Of a DNA stretch of 64,000 nt, positions 32,141-43,687 are shown one piece after another; positions within the stretch are counted from its first letter, which is position 1, and each line of letters begins with the position of its first letter. Source of the stretch: Platerodrilus igneus. Lineage: Eukaryota; Arthropoda; Insecta; Coleoptera; Lycidae. The translations under genes and the position numbers were made by a program. The notes beneath the pieces are model-generated. The model saw nothing but the letters and a program-made list of their open reading frames with translations. It searched no databases and had not been told where the DNA came from. Location: the NCBI GenBank assembly GCA_036346225.1, contig JARFIW010001366.1:496001-560000 (forward strand), read 5' to 3'.

Positions 32141-34238
32141 AAGGTGTTATTATAATAATAGTTAATAAGGCTAACGTTGTAGAATTAAATTGAAATAAAT
32201 AATACAGACACAACCTTTCTATTGTTTCTTATTATTATTAAACCATTCTCTTTATAACAAGGTATTTTGTTTTGCGCATTGCAGACTATTATTGCTGTGT
32301 CTATAACAATGGATGTTACATAGTAAACGATTGTTGATTTTTAACTCCGATAGCTTAGGACAACCTAGTGCAAGCATATCAGTTACAACGGTTTGCATTA
32401 GGTAGGTTTCCATCCATTTCTTACAGCTGTTAAAGATTCATCCTAAGAAAGACCATGAATATTCCTTGTCACCCAGTCGTTATGTTTTATATAATCTTGG
32501 CTGAAACAACTAGACTGCATTGGCAGTTTAAAAATTTGATGCCAAACAACGCCTTCCAAACATAACCTCACTTATTTCTAAAGTAAACATTAGTCTAATA
32601 TGACCCAAAAGCAAAACAACCTATATAATTCTAAGATTCTTTTGCAGATATTGCTTTAAAATTTTCAAATGTAATATTGGTAGAGGATTTCCTCTTTTTA
32701 TTATTAAACGGTTTTATAGAACTTGCAACGTACGTATCTACGTATGTCGTTTAGGTTTAAAATTTATAGTCGACCTGTTACCCACTTTCTGGTATCCGAT
32801 CAGGCTGATATTTTGCACACGGCTTTGGTTCGGTTAACAATATATTTTGATACCGTTCTAAATTCATTATAACCCCCTTGATATGGATATCAAATAAACG
32901 GGATCAACAAGTAGCGCACGATAATCTACGTGACGTCACACTAAATTCAATATAGTGGACTACCCAAAATGGTAAATTATCTTTGTCTTTACAACCCAAT
33001 TGACATGGGTACCAAATAAAAAACTTCAACGCATAGTACACGATAATCTACGTGCTGTCATTTCAAAATTCACTAAGGCGGACTTCAAAAGACGTTTCAC
33101 ATCCAGTATGGCGAACGCCCTAAAGTTGCGAATTAGCTTTTCATTACAGTCTTTTGATATAGGTATCAAATAAAAGGGTTCGGCGAGTAGAACACGATAA
33201 GTTCGTGGCTTCGTTGTAAATCCAATGTGGCAAACGCCCCAAAATGGGGGATTACCAATATTCAACGGCATCAACTTTAAATTTTTATATACCATGAGTT
33301 TGGATAGCGAAACATATTTTGAGGAAGCTGATCTGATGCTCTAATCTGGATACCCTAATAGATTGCGGATATAGATATGTTTAGTTTTGTTTTCCCAGGT
33401 AAACGTGATGTTGGGGACAAAAAAACATAGAGTTTGGCAAATTCTAATACTACAATTGAACTAAAAGCAAAATGAAACATTACATTCAGTGAAATTTATA
33501 GCTCAAGGGTATAACTACAAAGAAATATGGAAAATATATTTTAAAAGCTGTAGCTCTCAGTAATACTACTTTATAACTTTTATCTGAAGTATGGCCTCAA
33601 GTTTTTAAAATACATATTTTATATTTTTTGTAGTTATACTTTAAAGTTCACTGAACATTCGTTTTTACTTTTCAGTTCAAATGCATTTAAATAAAAACTT
33701 TTCCAAAAATGTTTTGTACATATATTTTGTTAGACTCTTCGTTAAGCGTTTGCCTAAAGAAAATGCATTCTAGTTTGGCTATAGAACAATTTGATTAATA
33801 AAATGATAAAATGCAGCTTATTGCCATATCTGTATATAATTTTAAATCATTAATAAATAACAAAGGATTCACTTTTAATTGTTTGCCTTTGATGTCAAGT
33901 CTACAGCCACTTTCAAAAAAGTTTAATAAATGAGAGACTGGGTTTAGTGCAAAACAAAACTGTATCCGGATCAACGAATCCCCTTGAAAATACTCCTCAC
34001 TTTATATAAATGGTTCCAGCTATTTGATCACCGACAACAAGTTGTGATTCCGTGATTCCCTCATTAATCAATAAGTTGAGTATTACTAATACTTTGCTTA
34101 AATTTTTTTTTACACTTAAACATGCAAAAACGTGGGCCGACCATCTTGTATAATAAATTTTCTTTAATTCTAATAATCGTCGTTTGTTTGGATGAAGCCT
34201 TTTTTGCAAGTCAATAAATCTCGCATAAACAGTCCATT
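32141..34238. other. No gene; contains a three-unit repeat
   Basis: Apart from the tandem repeat at 32871-33275 I see no protein similarity. Short open frames (33026-33295, 33997-34209) are AT-driven. The segment probably includes the end of the Polinton and the flank before the LINE. Copy 2 (52863-54922) lacks about 40 bp near 32305. Confidence 0.5.
32871..33275. repeat. Degenerate tandem repeat, 3 units of 120-160 bp
   Basis: Three units begin at about 32871, 32991 and 33150. Each has GATATNGGTATCAAATAAA-like sequence, then CACGATAATCTACGTG, then CAATATGGCGGACTACC/AAAATGG-like sequence. Units have diverged by substitution and indel. Copy 2 is at 53551-53955. Confidence 0.75.
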
Positions 34239-35335
34239 ATTTTAGCTCTGAGAGTGATAATGGAGAAAACAATAGAAAAAGGGGAAAGCATGTATATAGG
34301 GTTTGTGGATCTGGAAAAAGCATTTGACAATGTAAATTGGAAAAAAATGTTTGAAATACTTAAAAAGATTGGAATGAGTTATAGGGATAGACGAATAGTA
34401 CATAGCTTATACAAAGAGCAAACAGCAGTAATAGAATTAGAGCAGGAACGTAGAGAAGTAAACAATGATTTTTAACTTGTACATAGAAGAGGCAATGAAT
34501 ACTGTCAAATGCAGGAAGACATTTGGAATTACTATGCGTGGACAAAAAATTGATATGCTTAGATTTGCATATGATATAGCGGTATTAGCGTCTAACAAGG
34601 AAGAGTTAGAAGCTGCTCTTAATGAAATGGAAACGGTTCTAACAGAGAGATACGGTATGAAAATTAACAAAACTAAAACTAAAGTTCTAGTTTGCAAAGG
34701 TGGGGAAAATAAATCAAAAACAAGAATACAAGTATGTAACACGAACTTACAAGTGGTTAAAGATTTCTGCTATCTAGGAAGCCAAATAACGCAAGATGGG
34801 AAAAGCACAAAGATATAAAACAAAGATTAGCACAGGGTCGTGCTACATTTAACAAGAAAAGCAACTACTGTGCTCAAAGACAACAAACATAGAAACAAGG
34901 AAAAGCTTGCTTAAAACATATGTGTGAAGCACAGCACTGTACGGCTGTGAAGCCTGGACAGTAGGAGAGGCGGATAAGAAAAAGGTAGAAGCTTTTGAAA
35001 TGTGGTGTTACAGGCGTATGATGAAAATATCATGGACAGACAAAGTTAAGAACGAAGAGGTACTAAAAATGGTAGGGGAAGAAAGAAATATATGGAAAAC
35101 GGTAAAAAATAGGAGAGATAGGATGATAGGCCACATACTACGGCATGAGGGAATAGTGCGGAATATATTAGAAGCAGAGATAGGAAAAAAGAGAAGAAGA
35201 GGCAGACCTAGATTAGACTACTGCACACAGATAGTAAATGATGTAGGCTGTAGAGGTTTCAGGGAGATGTGTAGGTTAGCCCAGAATAGAAATCAATGGA
35301 GGTACGCATCCAACCAATCCCAAGATGGATAAACT
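34239..35335 (+). pseudogene. LINE reverse transcriptase fragment, copy 1
   Basis: Starts mid-gene with ILALRVIMEK. It shows IGFVDLEKAFDNVNW (RT block A with the first catalytic Asp), then jumps from REVNNDF to NLYIEEAM, so the conserved block with GCSLSP-type sequence is deleted. LRFAYDIAVLAS follows, where the FADD catalytic pair has become FAYD. After the thumb come YGCEAWTVG, FEMWCYRRMMKISW, MIGHILRHEG and RRRGRPR, the usual C-terminus of this LINE type. Copy 1 has extra 1-nt indels near 34472, 34813 and 34860 and a stop near 34926. Copy 2 is open. Enzymatically dead on two counts. Confidence 0.88.
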
Positions 35336-36559
35336 AATGACGAAAAGATAACTGTGCTTAAACATGATGATTATTATAAGTAAGTACAAGAATTGGTTGG
35401 GCAATATTCTCGAATAATGTTAAGTGTGTGAAAGGATTTACTGGAAAACCATTATTTCGGCAAATGTCTAAGTGTTGGGGGATCTTGGTAGCCACAGGTT
35501 GCTTAACCTCCTTCACTGAGTCTCGGTAAAATAGGATATAAAATTAGAAAACAATAGAAAAGGAACGAGCTGAACACACATACTCCTGAAAAGAAGAAAG
35601 AAGAAAAGAAGAAAACCACCAAAACGCAAAATCAAAGTAGCTGCTTATATAACCCTACATAAAAATAACTGAGTTGCAAACGAATCCGTGACTTTCAGTA
35701 AACAATGGATTCCATTACTAAAAGAAATAACAAATGAAAATCAAATGCCCACAATATTTAGGTAGCATTGCAAGTTTTTCCTGGGTTTTCTTTGCAATAT
35801 TAACATGAAATACAGCCTACATACATGATTTCTATTTATACAAAAAATAACTAATTACATAAAAATAAGCATATTAACAATCCTTGTAAAACAGCATTGG
35901 TTTCTGACAAGTATAAATCCAAAATAAGGTTACCTCAAAACCATATACAATCACTGTTGAACAGTATTGGTATCTGACAAGTGTAAACCCGCCATAGGGT
36001 CGCCTCAGATCCATATACAATCTTCATAGAACAACATTGGTATCTGACAAGTGTAAACCCGCCATAGAGTCGCCTCAGAACCATGTTAAAATCTACCAAA
36101 GAGGTAACTTAAATCATAATGAATTATCCCCCTCAAAATAAAACGACTACTTAAGCCTTTCAATAATGCAATCGCACACTTCTTTAATAACCATCCTCTC
36201 AATTGTATAAATAGAAACATGTTAAAAAATGTTTTCCAATTCCAAGTTATTGAATTTATATAAAATTCACCAATAAAAATTAATCAGCTGATTTCACGTT
36301 AAGCGTATTGGCTACCTAAAGAAAGCCGATCCCAGGTCGCAACACAAATTGAAGGCAATCATTCTGTTAAACTTTAAAAATTTTTGCTTAGTATACTCAA
36401 ACCAAATATTTCAAACATCAATAAATCAAAGTCACCTTCAATTTATGTCATAAATGTCAAACTTGAAGTTTTTATTATTATTTTGACAACGATCCTAGGT
36501 CATGGATCGAAACGTAAATAAAGTTGATTTTAAAAACTATGAATGGTTTAATTCCCAAA
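35336..36559. other. No gene; LINE tail and a 70-bp repeat
   Basis: The first 200 bp look like LINE 3' sequence (a fragment resembling the GGGGATCTTGGTAGCCACAG segment recurs at 36760). The triple 70-bp repeat lies at 35890-36085. Around 36480-36530 there is GATCCTAGGTCATGGATC followed by AATAAAG, resembling the 3' ends of some insect retroposons. Otherwise nothing is recognisable. Confidence 0.4.
35890..36085. repeat. 70-bp tandem repeat, nearly 3 copies
   Basis: Units start at 35890, 35960 and 36030, exactly 70 bp apart, each with CATTGGTATCTGACAAGTGT and CGCCTCAGANCCATATACAA. Units 2 and 3 are closer to each other than to unit 1. Copy 2 is at 56579-56774. Confidence 0.85.
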
Positions 36560-37300
36560 GAAGATTAACCTGAATACACATGCTGTGTGAGAATTTCAGG
36601 GAACTATGTAGGCTAGCTCAGAATATAAATAAGTGCAGGTACGTGTCCAACCAGTTTTGAGACGGAAAACCTAATGGCTGCGAAATACCTGCAACTAATG
36701 TTGACTGTGCGAAAAGATAAATTGGAAAATATATTAAATCGCCAAATGGTTAAGTGGTGGGGGAACTTGGCAGCCACAGACTGCTTACCTCCCTTCACAA
36801 CCATTGAAGGTCGGAGAAATAGGGCATATAACTGTAAAACAATAGAAAGTGATCGAACTGCATCTAACAAGAAAGAACATCGCCTGTGTGGAGCACAGCA
36901 CAGTATGCCTATGAAATACGGGAAGTCTGAAACGCAGACAGAAAAACGGTAGCAGCCTTTTGAAATGATGTGCTTCAGATGTATGAGGACGATAGCATGG
37001 ACAGACAAATATAATAACAAATAAGTTACAGAAATAGTAGGGGAACAAGGATATCTGGGGAAAAAGAAAAATAGTAGGGTGGAATACGTTCTAATGCATT
37101 TTTGGGGAATAGTATGTGATATATTACAAGCAGAGATAGGAAAAAAGAAGTAGATGTAGACCTAGATCAGACAGTTATAGATGCAAACTGTGCATATTTT
37201 AGGGAAATCTGTAGGTTAGTTCAGAATAGGGAACAATGATGGTACGCGTCTAACCAGTTCTAGGACTGAGGACCTAATGATGATGAAACAGTCCATTGAG
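36560..37300 (+). pseudogene. LINE 3'-end fragment, strongly decayed, copy 1
   Basis: Pieces of the C-terminal LINE region recur: RELCRLAQN at about 36600, TEKR...QPFEMMCFRCMRTIAWTDK near 36940-37010 and LQAEIGKKK near 37130. A second GKSVG-like/CRLVQNREQW end lies near 37200-37240. The first and last pieces match the same LINE segment, so at least two partial copies are joined here. Frames are broken throughout. Confidence 0.6.
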
Positions 37301-37364
37301 AAATAAAAACATATAGAGTTTGTAATAAATTAAAAACTTATTGCTCTTACCAGCCTTTTTGCAG

Positions 37365-39330
37365 ACATCCGTTATACATAAATTGCTTGATTAACGTCAT
37401 ACCTAAAAAATTTTTGAACTCCGTTATTCCTACCATTTATTACATTTGCACCATCATATGTCTGTGCTACGCATTTTTCATGTCTACATTTAGTCGGGCT
37501 AATATCTCCTTAATATAAATAAGCAATGAACCTAGCATCTAACTTATTTGCAGCTTTGAAACCTATAAATCTTTCATAGATTGTCCATCTAACTAATACC
37601 TAACCATAACTGAAACTTGTACAATTTTTGTGACGTTTTTTGCCTCGTCACACATTATTGAAAAGCAAATTACGTTCTAGAGGTCTTTGCGTATTCTATC
37701 TAGCATCATCTTTGAAAAAATAAACAAAATTTTATTCTAAACTCTGGCTAGTATATTTAGCATTTGCTGCTATTCCTTCACCAAGTTTTTTCTTAACTAT
37801 CTCATGGTACTTACTGAAAAGTTTAAGAAGTTCTCTAAAGTTATTTCTATTAGAGCTTTCTACAGTTTCAACATCTCCTCTTTGACCAATATTCTGAAGG
37901 CCCGTATATCGCAAAATGTCGACGATTACTCCAACATATATTCGGTTTTCTTTAACGAAGTTCAAATGTGCTTCACTTATTTGTCCGACTACTGCGGTAG
38001 CAGTACTTGGTAATTTAATGGCTTTATAGGACGACCATTTAACGAATAAATGTTTATGTTCTAAACTATTTTCGTGTTTTTTGTCCAGCATCATTATTGA
38101 ATGCGTTTTTCCAATTATTAAAACGTGTTCCTACAAGTACTGCGTTAGAGTCCTTTTTTATTGTAAAATGACGACACACAAAACAATAGACAGAGTGACA
38201 CATAAAATGCAATATTCCAACCAGGAAAAGAGTTGGTACCAACTTTTATTAAAGTGTCTTAATCTACCACTAAAATTAGTTTGCGGGTAAAAGTTTAAAA
38301 TAGGCTGAGATGGGCTATCTTGCACTTTGTGAAGGATTTGACGTTCCTGGCGTAATATTTAAAACACAGCAGGGCACTGTCTTTGTAGAGTAAGGTGATG
38401 CAGTTTCGGCAATTCTGCAACTTTTTTGTTGACGCCAGCTACATATCCCCCAAATTAAGATATATAGGTAATCAAATGGAACTATTAAATTTGAAGTTAG
38501 ATTGTTACAATGTATAATTAATTGGAGGACAAATAATAAAAGGTTAATGGAAGTTCATAAACCAGACATGAGAACGGATGTGAATACATTGTATTCCAGA
38601 CGTATTATGACACTGCAGGTGACAGTAGACAATAAGATTGGATTATTAGAATTAATATTGTTACTTTGTATTGTATAAATGAATAAAGAAATAAGCAGAC
38701 ATAAGCTCTGCAGTTCCCACAAACAATGTGAGGGGCAGGGACGACATAAATAACCTCGAAAGCCCAAGATGGCCAGTCAGTCTTGAGCTTCACAACTTTA
38801 ACCTTGTTGGTTATTCAGCTACTTATCTTAATTTTTGTTCATTTAATTCAGTAAATATCAACGTAGAGTAATTTTGATCTCAATACGTTAATGAATATAA
38901 TGTACTTGTACTGAAAATTCAAATTGTAAATCTGTATAAATAAAAATCGTTAGAAGAGTTTTCTGAAAATACTTTTTAAAAAGTCGCTCAAAAACGCCCA
39001 AAATCTATATTGCCAGTCTTCACAAATTAAATCTAGCTCATCATCGTCTTGCGACTCGGATTCAAATATAAATGCATTCAGTTCATTATCACTATCACTA
39101 TCATCTAATAAACTTGGTAAATCATCTAATTCTAATACATCTAGCTCGATGTTTTTTGATGAAGTAGGTTTTTCTTGAGGTTGACTTTCATGTAGAATTT
39201 CATTACTTTTTGATTCTTCAGCAGCTGGAACTAATTTAAAGTAATCTACTAACGAATGTTTTTTGCCATTCATTGTAAAAACTGCTATTACGCAATCAAA
39301 GGAAAGACTTGTAAGAAGGAAATAGAGCAA
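37365..39330 (-). pseudogene. hAT transposase (ZMYM1-like), split by solo LTR, copy 1
   Basis: Read on the minus strand: an acidic N-terminus (39270-38960) that starts MNGKKHSLVDYF and is rich in Asp, Glu and Ser. Then comes the inserted LTR (38956-38437). A TTF-type zinc finger region follows (SWYQLF, WLEYCILC, YCFVCRHF, FNNWKNAF), then H-x-NSLEHKHLF, VGQISEAHLNFV, IVDILRYTGLQNIGQRG and VKKKLGEGIAANAKYTS. A stop at 37738 precedes a DUF4371-like continuation (RFIGFKAANKLDA, KCVAQTYDGANVINGR). This matches transposase-derived ZMYM1-like proteins. The segment just before 37372 lost 31 bp that copy 2 keeps. The C-terminal hAT dimerisation domain is not in view. Confidence 0.75.
38437..38956 (+). 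repeat. Solo errantivirus-type LTR inside hAT gene, copy 1
   Basis: Begins AGCTACATATCCCCCAA and ends near CGTTAGAAG. It shares with the LTRs at 9634 and 24800 the C-run near the start, the GACACTGCAGGTGACAG stretch, CAGTCAGTCTTGAGC with a TTTAAC block, the ACGTAGAGTA stretch and the end. The hAT reading frames continue on both sides. No clear target duplication is visible, so the ends are approximate. Copy 2 is at 59155-59674. Confidence 0.7.
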
Positions 39331-39801
39331 TTACAAAAAGAAAAGAATGGCAAGTAGAAGAAGATAAAATTAAAAGAGAATAGACGGTATTTACAAATAG
39401 TAATCGCAACCGAGTGTTTTAATACACAACACTACTTAAACTAATTTATTAATGTCACTTATTTTTAAACTACTTGGGCAAGGATATCTGAAGTAGAAAT
39501 AGGGCGGAAGATTTCCAACTGCAATGAGCGTGCATGAGTATTTAAAATTTCTAAAGTTCAATTACTAATATTATTGCGTGAAAACTATTAAAATGGGCAT
39601 ACAAATAAGATATACATACAGATTAGCACAATAGCACAAACAAATGGATACAGCATCCATATCTACCCACTTTTAATTCTCAATCGCCCTGGTATTGATT
39701 GTGTAATCGGCCAAAAGGGATACAATGCACAGTGGGTCAGCCCAAGCTACTAAGTGCAGTCCGGGACAACGCTCGGCGCAATGCGCTTTCCATATACCGA
39801 T

Positions 39802-40278
39802 GGAGTTGGATAACGTGACCACCGCAAATATCTTCGAAGGTGTTAGTACTAGCAAAAACGTTATAAATATAATGCAAAAAATAAAATTTGTGGTGGTAAC
39901 GTTAATTTAATAATTATAAATGTATTTTTATGAGGATAAGGTAAAAATGTTGGATATGCAGTGCACGCGATAGCTATGTATTAGGAATGTTTTCTAAATA
40001 AACCAGTAAAAAGTTTGTAAAAGTTATCATCCAGCCATATGAATGTGATATATCATAGCATTCTAGAAAATTAAAGCTTTCCAATGATGTCAATATCAAT
40101 ATAGAGTACCATTTGAACTTCGAAAATCACCCCCACCCCTTAACAAAGGGTGCAATAAAATTTTTTTCCATATGACATTATTATAAGGATAGTAAGTTGA
40201 GGACATTTTGTTTATAGCATTTTTTGCTTATTGCTAATACTTTCGAAGATATTTGCGGTGGCCACGTTATCCGGCTCA
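39802..40278. repeat. Inverted repeat, arms of about 66 bp
   Basis: The left arm 39802-39867 and right arm 40210-40278 are near-perfect reverse complements around CGAAGATATTTGCGGTGG and CACGTTATCC. They enclose about 340 bp without a gene. It could be a MITE-like element or two opposed copies of a repeat end. In copy 2 the left arm is deleted and only the right arm remains, at about 60027. Confidence 0.6.
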
Positions 40279-40599
40279 CTCGCTATATTTATTTACTTAA
40301 TTAGTTCTGATACAAATATGCGCATTGGACTTTTTCTCAAACTACTAGTAGTGCTTTTTCAGCACGTGAGCTATAATGATTGGTGACTATAAAAAGGTAT
40401 AATAGGCAATGTAACCTTCCCTTAGCAAAATTGTCGTTCTGTATATAACTATAATTAATAGTATTAATTATTATTAAGTCCCCCAAAAGGTAGCTTATCT
40501 AAATTCACATTTCAGCAACAATAACAAGCCCATAACGGTCATAAAACTATATAGAATATCAATGCAAGCTGCAGTCATTTTACACATAAAACATTCTAA

Positions 40600-41120
40600 A
40601 TATTCTAATTAAACAGACGCATTCAATTTTGCATGCTAAACTCTGGTATGCTCATCACAGCAAAATTACAAAAAATGCTTTATCCGTTTTAAACCCCCAT
40701 TTTCACAACTTAAAAGGCTCCAATTCGAATGCAGGTGGTTAAAAACCTTTCCCTAAAATCCAGAGGGTTAAAATTTTACACACAACCAGACTATAGTATG
40801 TTCGTTACAGAAAAATTGAAAATTTTGGTTTTTTTCAGTTTGACGCGCGGCCGTCACGGCCTAACCTAATTGGGGTGTGGTTGGTTAATGAAGACCAAAA
40901 ATGATGAAACACGCTATACAACCTGACTTTACTATGCTCAATACAGGAATATTTTAAAAACTGAATTGTTAACATGGCCCTTTGCAAAGTTTAAAAGAAC
41001 TTAATTGGGCGGCGTGTGTCAAAGGCAGTTCCTGGGTACCTAGGTAGATGAAATTTAGCATAAGTCATAGTCTGATATTTGTAACGCAACTGTAACACTA
41101 TCCTAGACCGTAGCATTATC
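40600..41120. repeat. Loose ~140-bp tandem array
   Basis: A motif like ACTATAGTATGNTCNTTACAG recurs near 40645, 40793, 40928 and 41070, spaced 135-148 bp apart and followed by AAAATT-rich sequence. Units are strongly diverged. Copy 2 matches at about 60455-60930. Confidence 0.4.
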
Positions 41121-41679
41121 ATTTTGTAACGATACTTTCTACCCTACCTCCCATTTTTAATTTTTTCTTTAAAAACACCAAAGGAAAAGGAAGAACACTC
41201 CGCCATACTTCTTTCTGTGTAATATTTCAAGTATTATTAATCGAGATCTTTTAAAGATTCGTTGATTATAGAGATTATTAATACTATTTTAATATTTCAG
41301 ATAGTTACAATACGTTTTCGTAGATTGTTCTCTATTTATTCGAGTTAGTTACAAAATTCTTTAGTCGACCGTACTTTAATAAAATGAAGAACACAATATG
41401 TTATTTAGTTGTTATTTAAGAACTAAACAAAAGACAAATTGAACTATGCACTTATTATAACTATTATTAGTTTAGCTTTCTTTGTTTTCTTTCTTAGAGG
41501 TCACTATGCATCATTTTGTTAATACATTAATGAACCATCACCTGGTCGAACATTAAAAAAATATATGTAGTTCAAACTAAATAGATAATTCCTTTGCGTT
41601 TATTAAACATTGCTTAAAATACATACATTGATAAACACAATTGAGTAATTATTTATTTTCATATGTGTTATATACCAGT

Positions 41680-42350
41680 GTTTTTATTCGTACCCAATCA
41701 CTGTTTTCAAATAAGTTGAATGTTTGTTTAAAAATTCCATACATTCTTGCTTATTTGATGCTGTTTTGTATGGGATGTGGCTTTTAAAGAATTCTATAAC
41801 AATTTTCTTTTCTTTAGTCGACCACCAATTTCTTACGGAACCCTTGTTACTATCAGAATTTCTGACACGATGAATTTATTGTACAGAATTTACATCCATT
41901 GTAGATTTCACTCTCAAAGCTATGGTTGTTCCAATTGGTTTGATGCCGCTTGACACTAGACGGCCGCCGCTAGCGCAACGCACTCTGGTTCAGTACCATT
42001 AGTTGAATCAATACAGTCCTCTTCCTCGTATTCAACAAGATCGTCAGTAATTTGAATATCTGGAAGATTTTTTCTTTACACTCCATTCCTCTTCCGGCAT
42101 TTAATTATAGTAAAACTTTTGCAACCTTCACTGTTTGATGAATGTCTTCTGAAAACCTAGAAAAATTAAATTCTGTAAATATATTTTTAATATACCTGCA
42201 CAATCGAATCAATTTTTTAGAATCACTAATTAAACAAGACTTTTTGCTTGACCCCGACAAAGAACGTCGACGTTTATTGTCTATAGCAACCAGTAAATAA
42301 GCGTCTCAATTTAATAATTGTCAAATCTGACACATTGCAAGATTTTTTCA
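41680..42350 (-). pseudogene. Unidentified gene remnant, possibly with introns, copy 1
   Basis: Read on the minus strand, a basic stretch (RRRSLSGSSKK, near 42260) is followed by SDSKKLIRLCR. In copy 1 a candidate intron then runs from CAG/GTATATT to TTTTCTAG/G (about 42195 to 42160). Next come EDIHQTVKVAKV and, in another frame, an acidic DDLVEYEEEDCID. Finally there is a SANT-like KGSVRNWWSTKEKKIV / CMEFLNKH segment at about 41850-41720. The combination could be a decayed host or transposon gene. I do not recognise the family. Copy 2 is at 61500-62200. Confidence 0.35.
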
Positions 42351-43355
42351 TTCTATTAAATTTATAATAAAGTTAGTGAATAAAAATAGTTCTACCTTAG
42401 TAAGTAGCTATAGGAAAATTTCTATATTATAACGTGATAAGGAGATTACTAGAGGTGATTGAAACCCAACTTCCATAAATAAAACCCCACGCAATTAGAA
42501 AGAAACTGGAAAGAATAGAAAATTTTCAAATATTTATTGTTCCACCTTATATAAAGTTTACAAGCGTATTGTAAATTCAAAGCCATTAAAATGCAAAGCG
42601 AAATACAATTCCGTGTGTGTAAACAATCATTTTAAAGCACATTGTAAGTACAAAAATCTATTTATTCCATGTTAGAGTAATATGAATTTATTGCCCCCTC
42701 ATTCATTAAAATACTAGCTATATTAGTAAACAAATCAATCTGGACAAAGAAAGCAATTAAACACTTTGTGTATTTATTTAATAAATAATTACCCCGTGTG
42801 TAAAATATCCGCGTAAAAACAATGCAAATCTTAATGCATTTTGACAAACAAACCCTTATTAAATATGTGCCTAAAATATGCATTAGAACACATTTTATTT
42901 GTAAATAGTAAAATGTAAATCGTTTTGCATTTACAAAAAATAAATAAAGCAATTAAAGCTTTAGTTTCTTAGCTAAATTGACTATCGTATAACATTTAAA
43001 AGAAACATGTTCTAGAAGCTTGGGAAGAAATAAAAAAAATGCGTTATATGTACTGAGAAATCATTAATAGTTAAATTAATAAACACCCTACTTAAAAAAC
43101 TCGCGCTATCATTAAAAAGGCATAAAATTAATTTTATTGCCTTTGCATTACTACTAGATAGGATGCAACGCCATTATCAACTCGTTACGTTGGACAAAGA
43201 TTAACAATACCTTTTACTACATACATAAATCACAGTTTGACACTAACTAGGTCATTAAACCGGGGGAGTTCCAGGAAATATTACATCGCGTTGACGACAA
43301 AGATTTGAATAAAATCGCGTAAAATTTAGAATCATCACGTACTTTGATAATTTAG
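42351..43355. other. No gene seen
   Basis: AT-rich. A 96-codon minus-strand frame (42662-42952) has low-complexity, aromatic-rich composition and no recognisable motif, though it is preserved in copy 2 (62511-62801). I do not call it a gene. Confidence 0.4.
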
Positions 43356-43363
43356 TATAAAAG
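43356..43363 (+). promoter_or_regulatory. TATA box upstream of short frame, copy 1
   Basis: TATAAAAG with a GC-rich flank, followed about 30 bp later by TTCATTAATTC and about 140 bp later by an ATG-started frame (43496). It is conserved at 63205-63212 in copy 2. No transcript evidence is available. Confidence 0.4.
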
Positions 43364-43495
43364 CCGGAACTTTATTAGTGATTTATTCATTAATTCGCGT
43401 CAGCAAGCAATATGTAGGGGTTTCAGTTTACGAAATCGAGGATGAAAAATTTAATTAATTCGTGATTTGTCATGTAAGATTTTAAACATAATTAG

Positions 43496-43687
43496 ATGCA
43501 GTATTTTGATTTGCCAAAATACAATGAAAATTCAACGTCCTTCGATACCAAAGCTACTCTAAAGCTAAATAAAACGGAAGATGCACTTTTGGTAACTGAT
43601 GTCGTAAATGGAAATTTCAAATAATATGGAAAATCTCGTAAGCTAGTTTTTGACATCAATTTAAGGATGAAAGCAGAAGGTATTTAA
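43496..43687 (+). pseudogene. Short frame behind TATA box, one stop, copy 1
   Basis: ATG 43496 opens MQYFDLPKYNENSTSFDTK. The frame continues through KLNKTEDALLVTDVV, meets a single TAA after codon 42, and runs on in the same frame (GKSRKLVFDINLRMKAEG) to 43687: 64 codons in all. Copy 2 (63345-63536) has exactly the same length, a TGA at codon 3 and the same TAA. The composition is less AT-driven than the surroundings. I do not recognise the protein. It may be a first exon of a dead gene, or chance. Confidence 0.3.

Larger units (their letters stand above)
39331..41679. other. No gene; inverted repeat and degenerate array
   Basis: 39331-39800 has no recognisable protein. An inverted repeat flanks 39868-40209, and a loose ~140-bp array lies at 40600-41120. 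Bases 39049-39957 are absent from copy 2. Confidence 0.45.

Noticed and set aside
36613..37048. Long minus-strand frames of 135 and 87 codons
   Set aside because: The plus strand carries decayed LINE C-terminal pieces; the minus frames have no motif and are probably chance.
42662..42952. 96-codon minus-strand frame preserved in both block copies
   Set aside because: Composition is low-complexity and AT-driven with no motif; preservation is expected because the copies are nearly identical.
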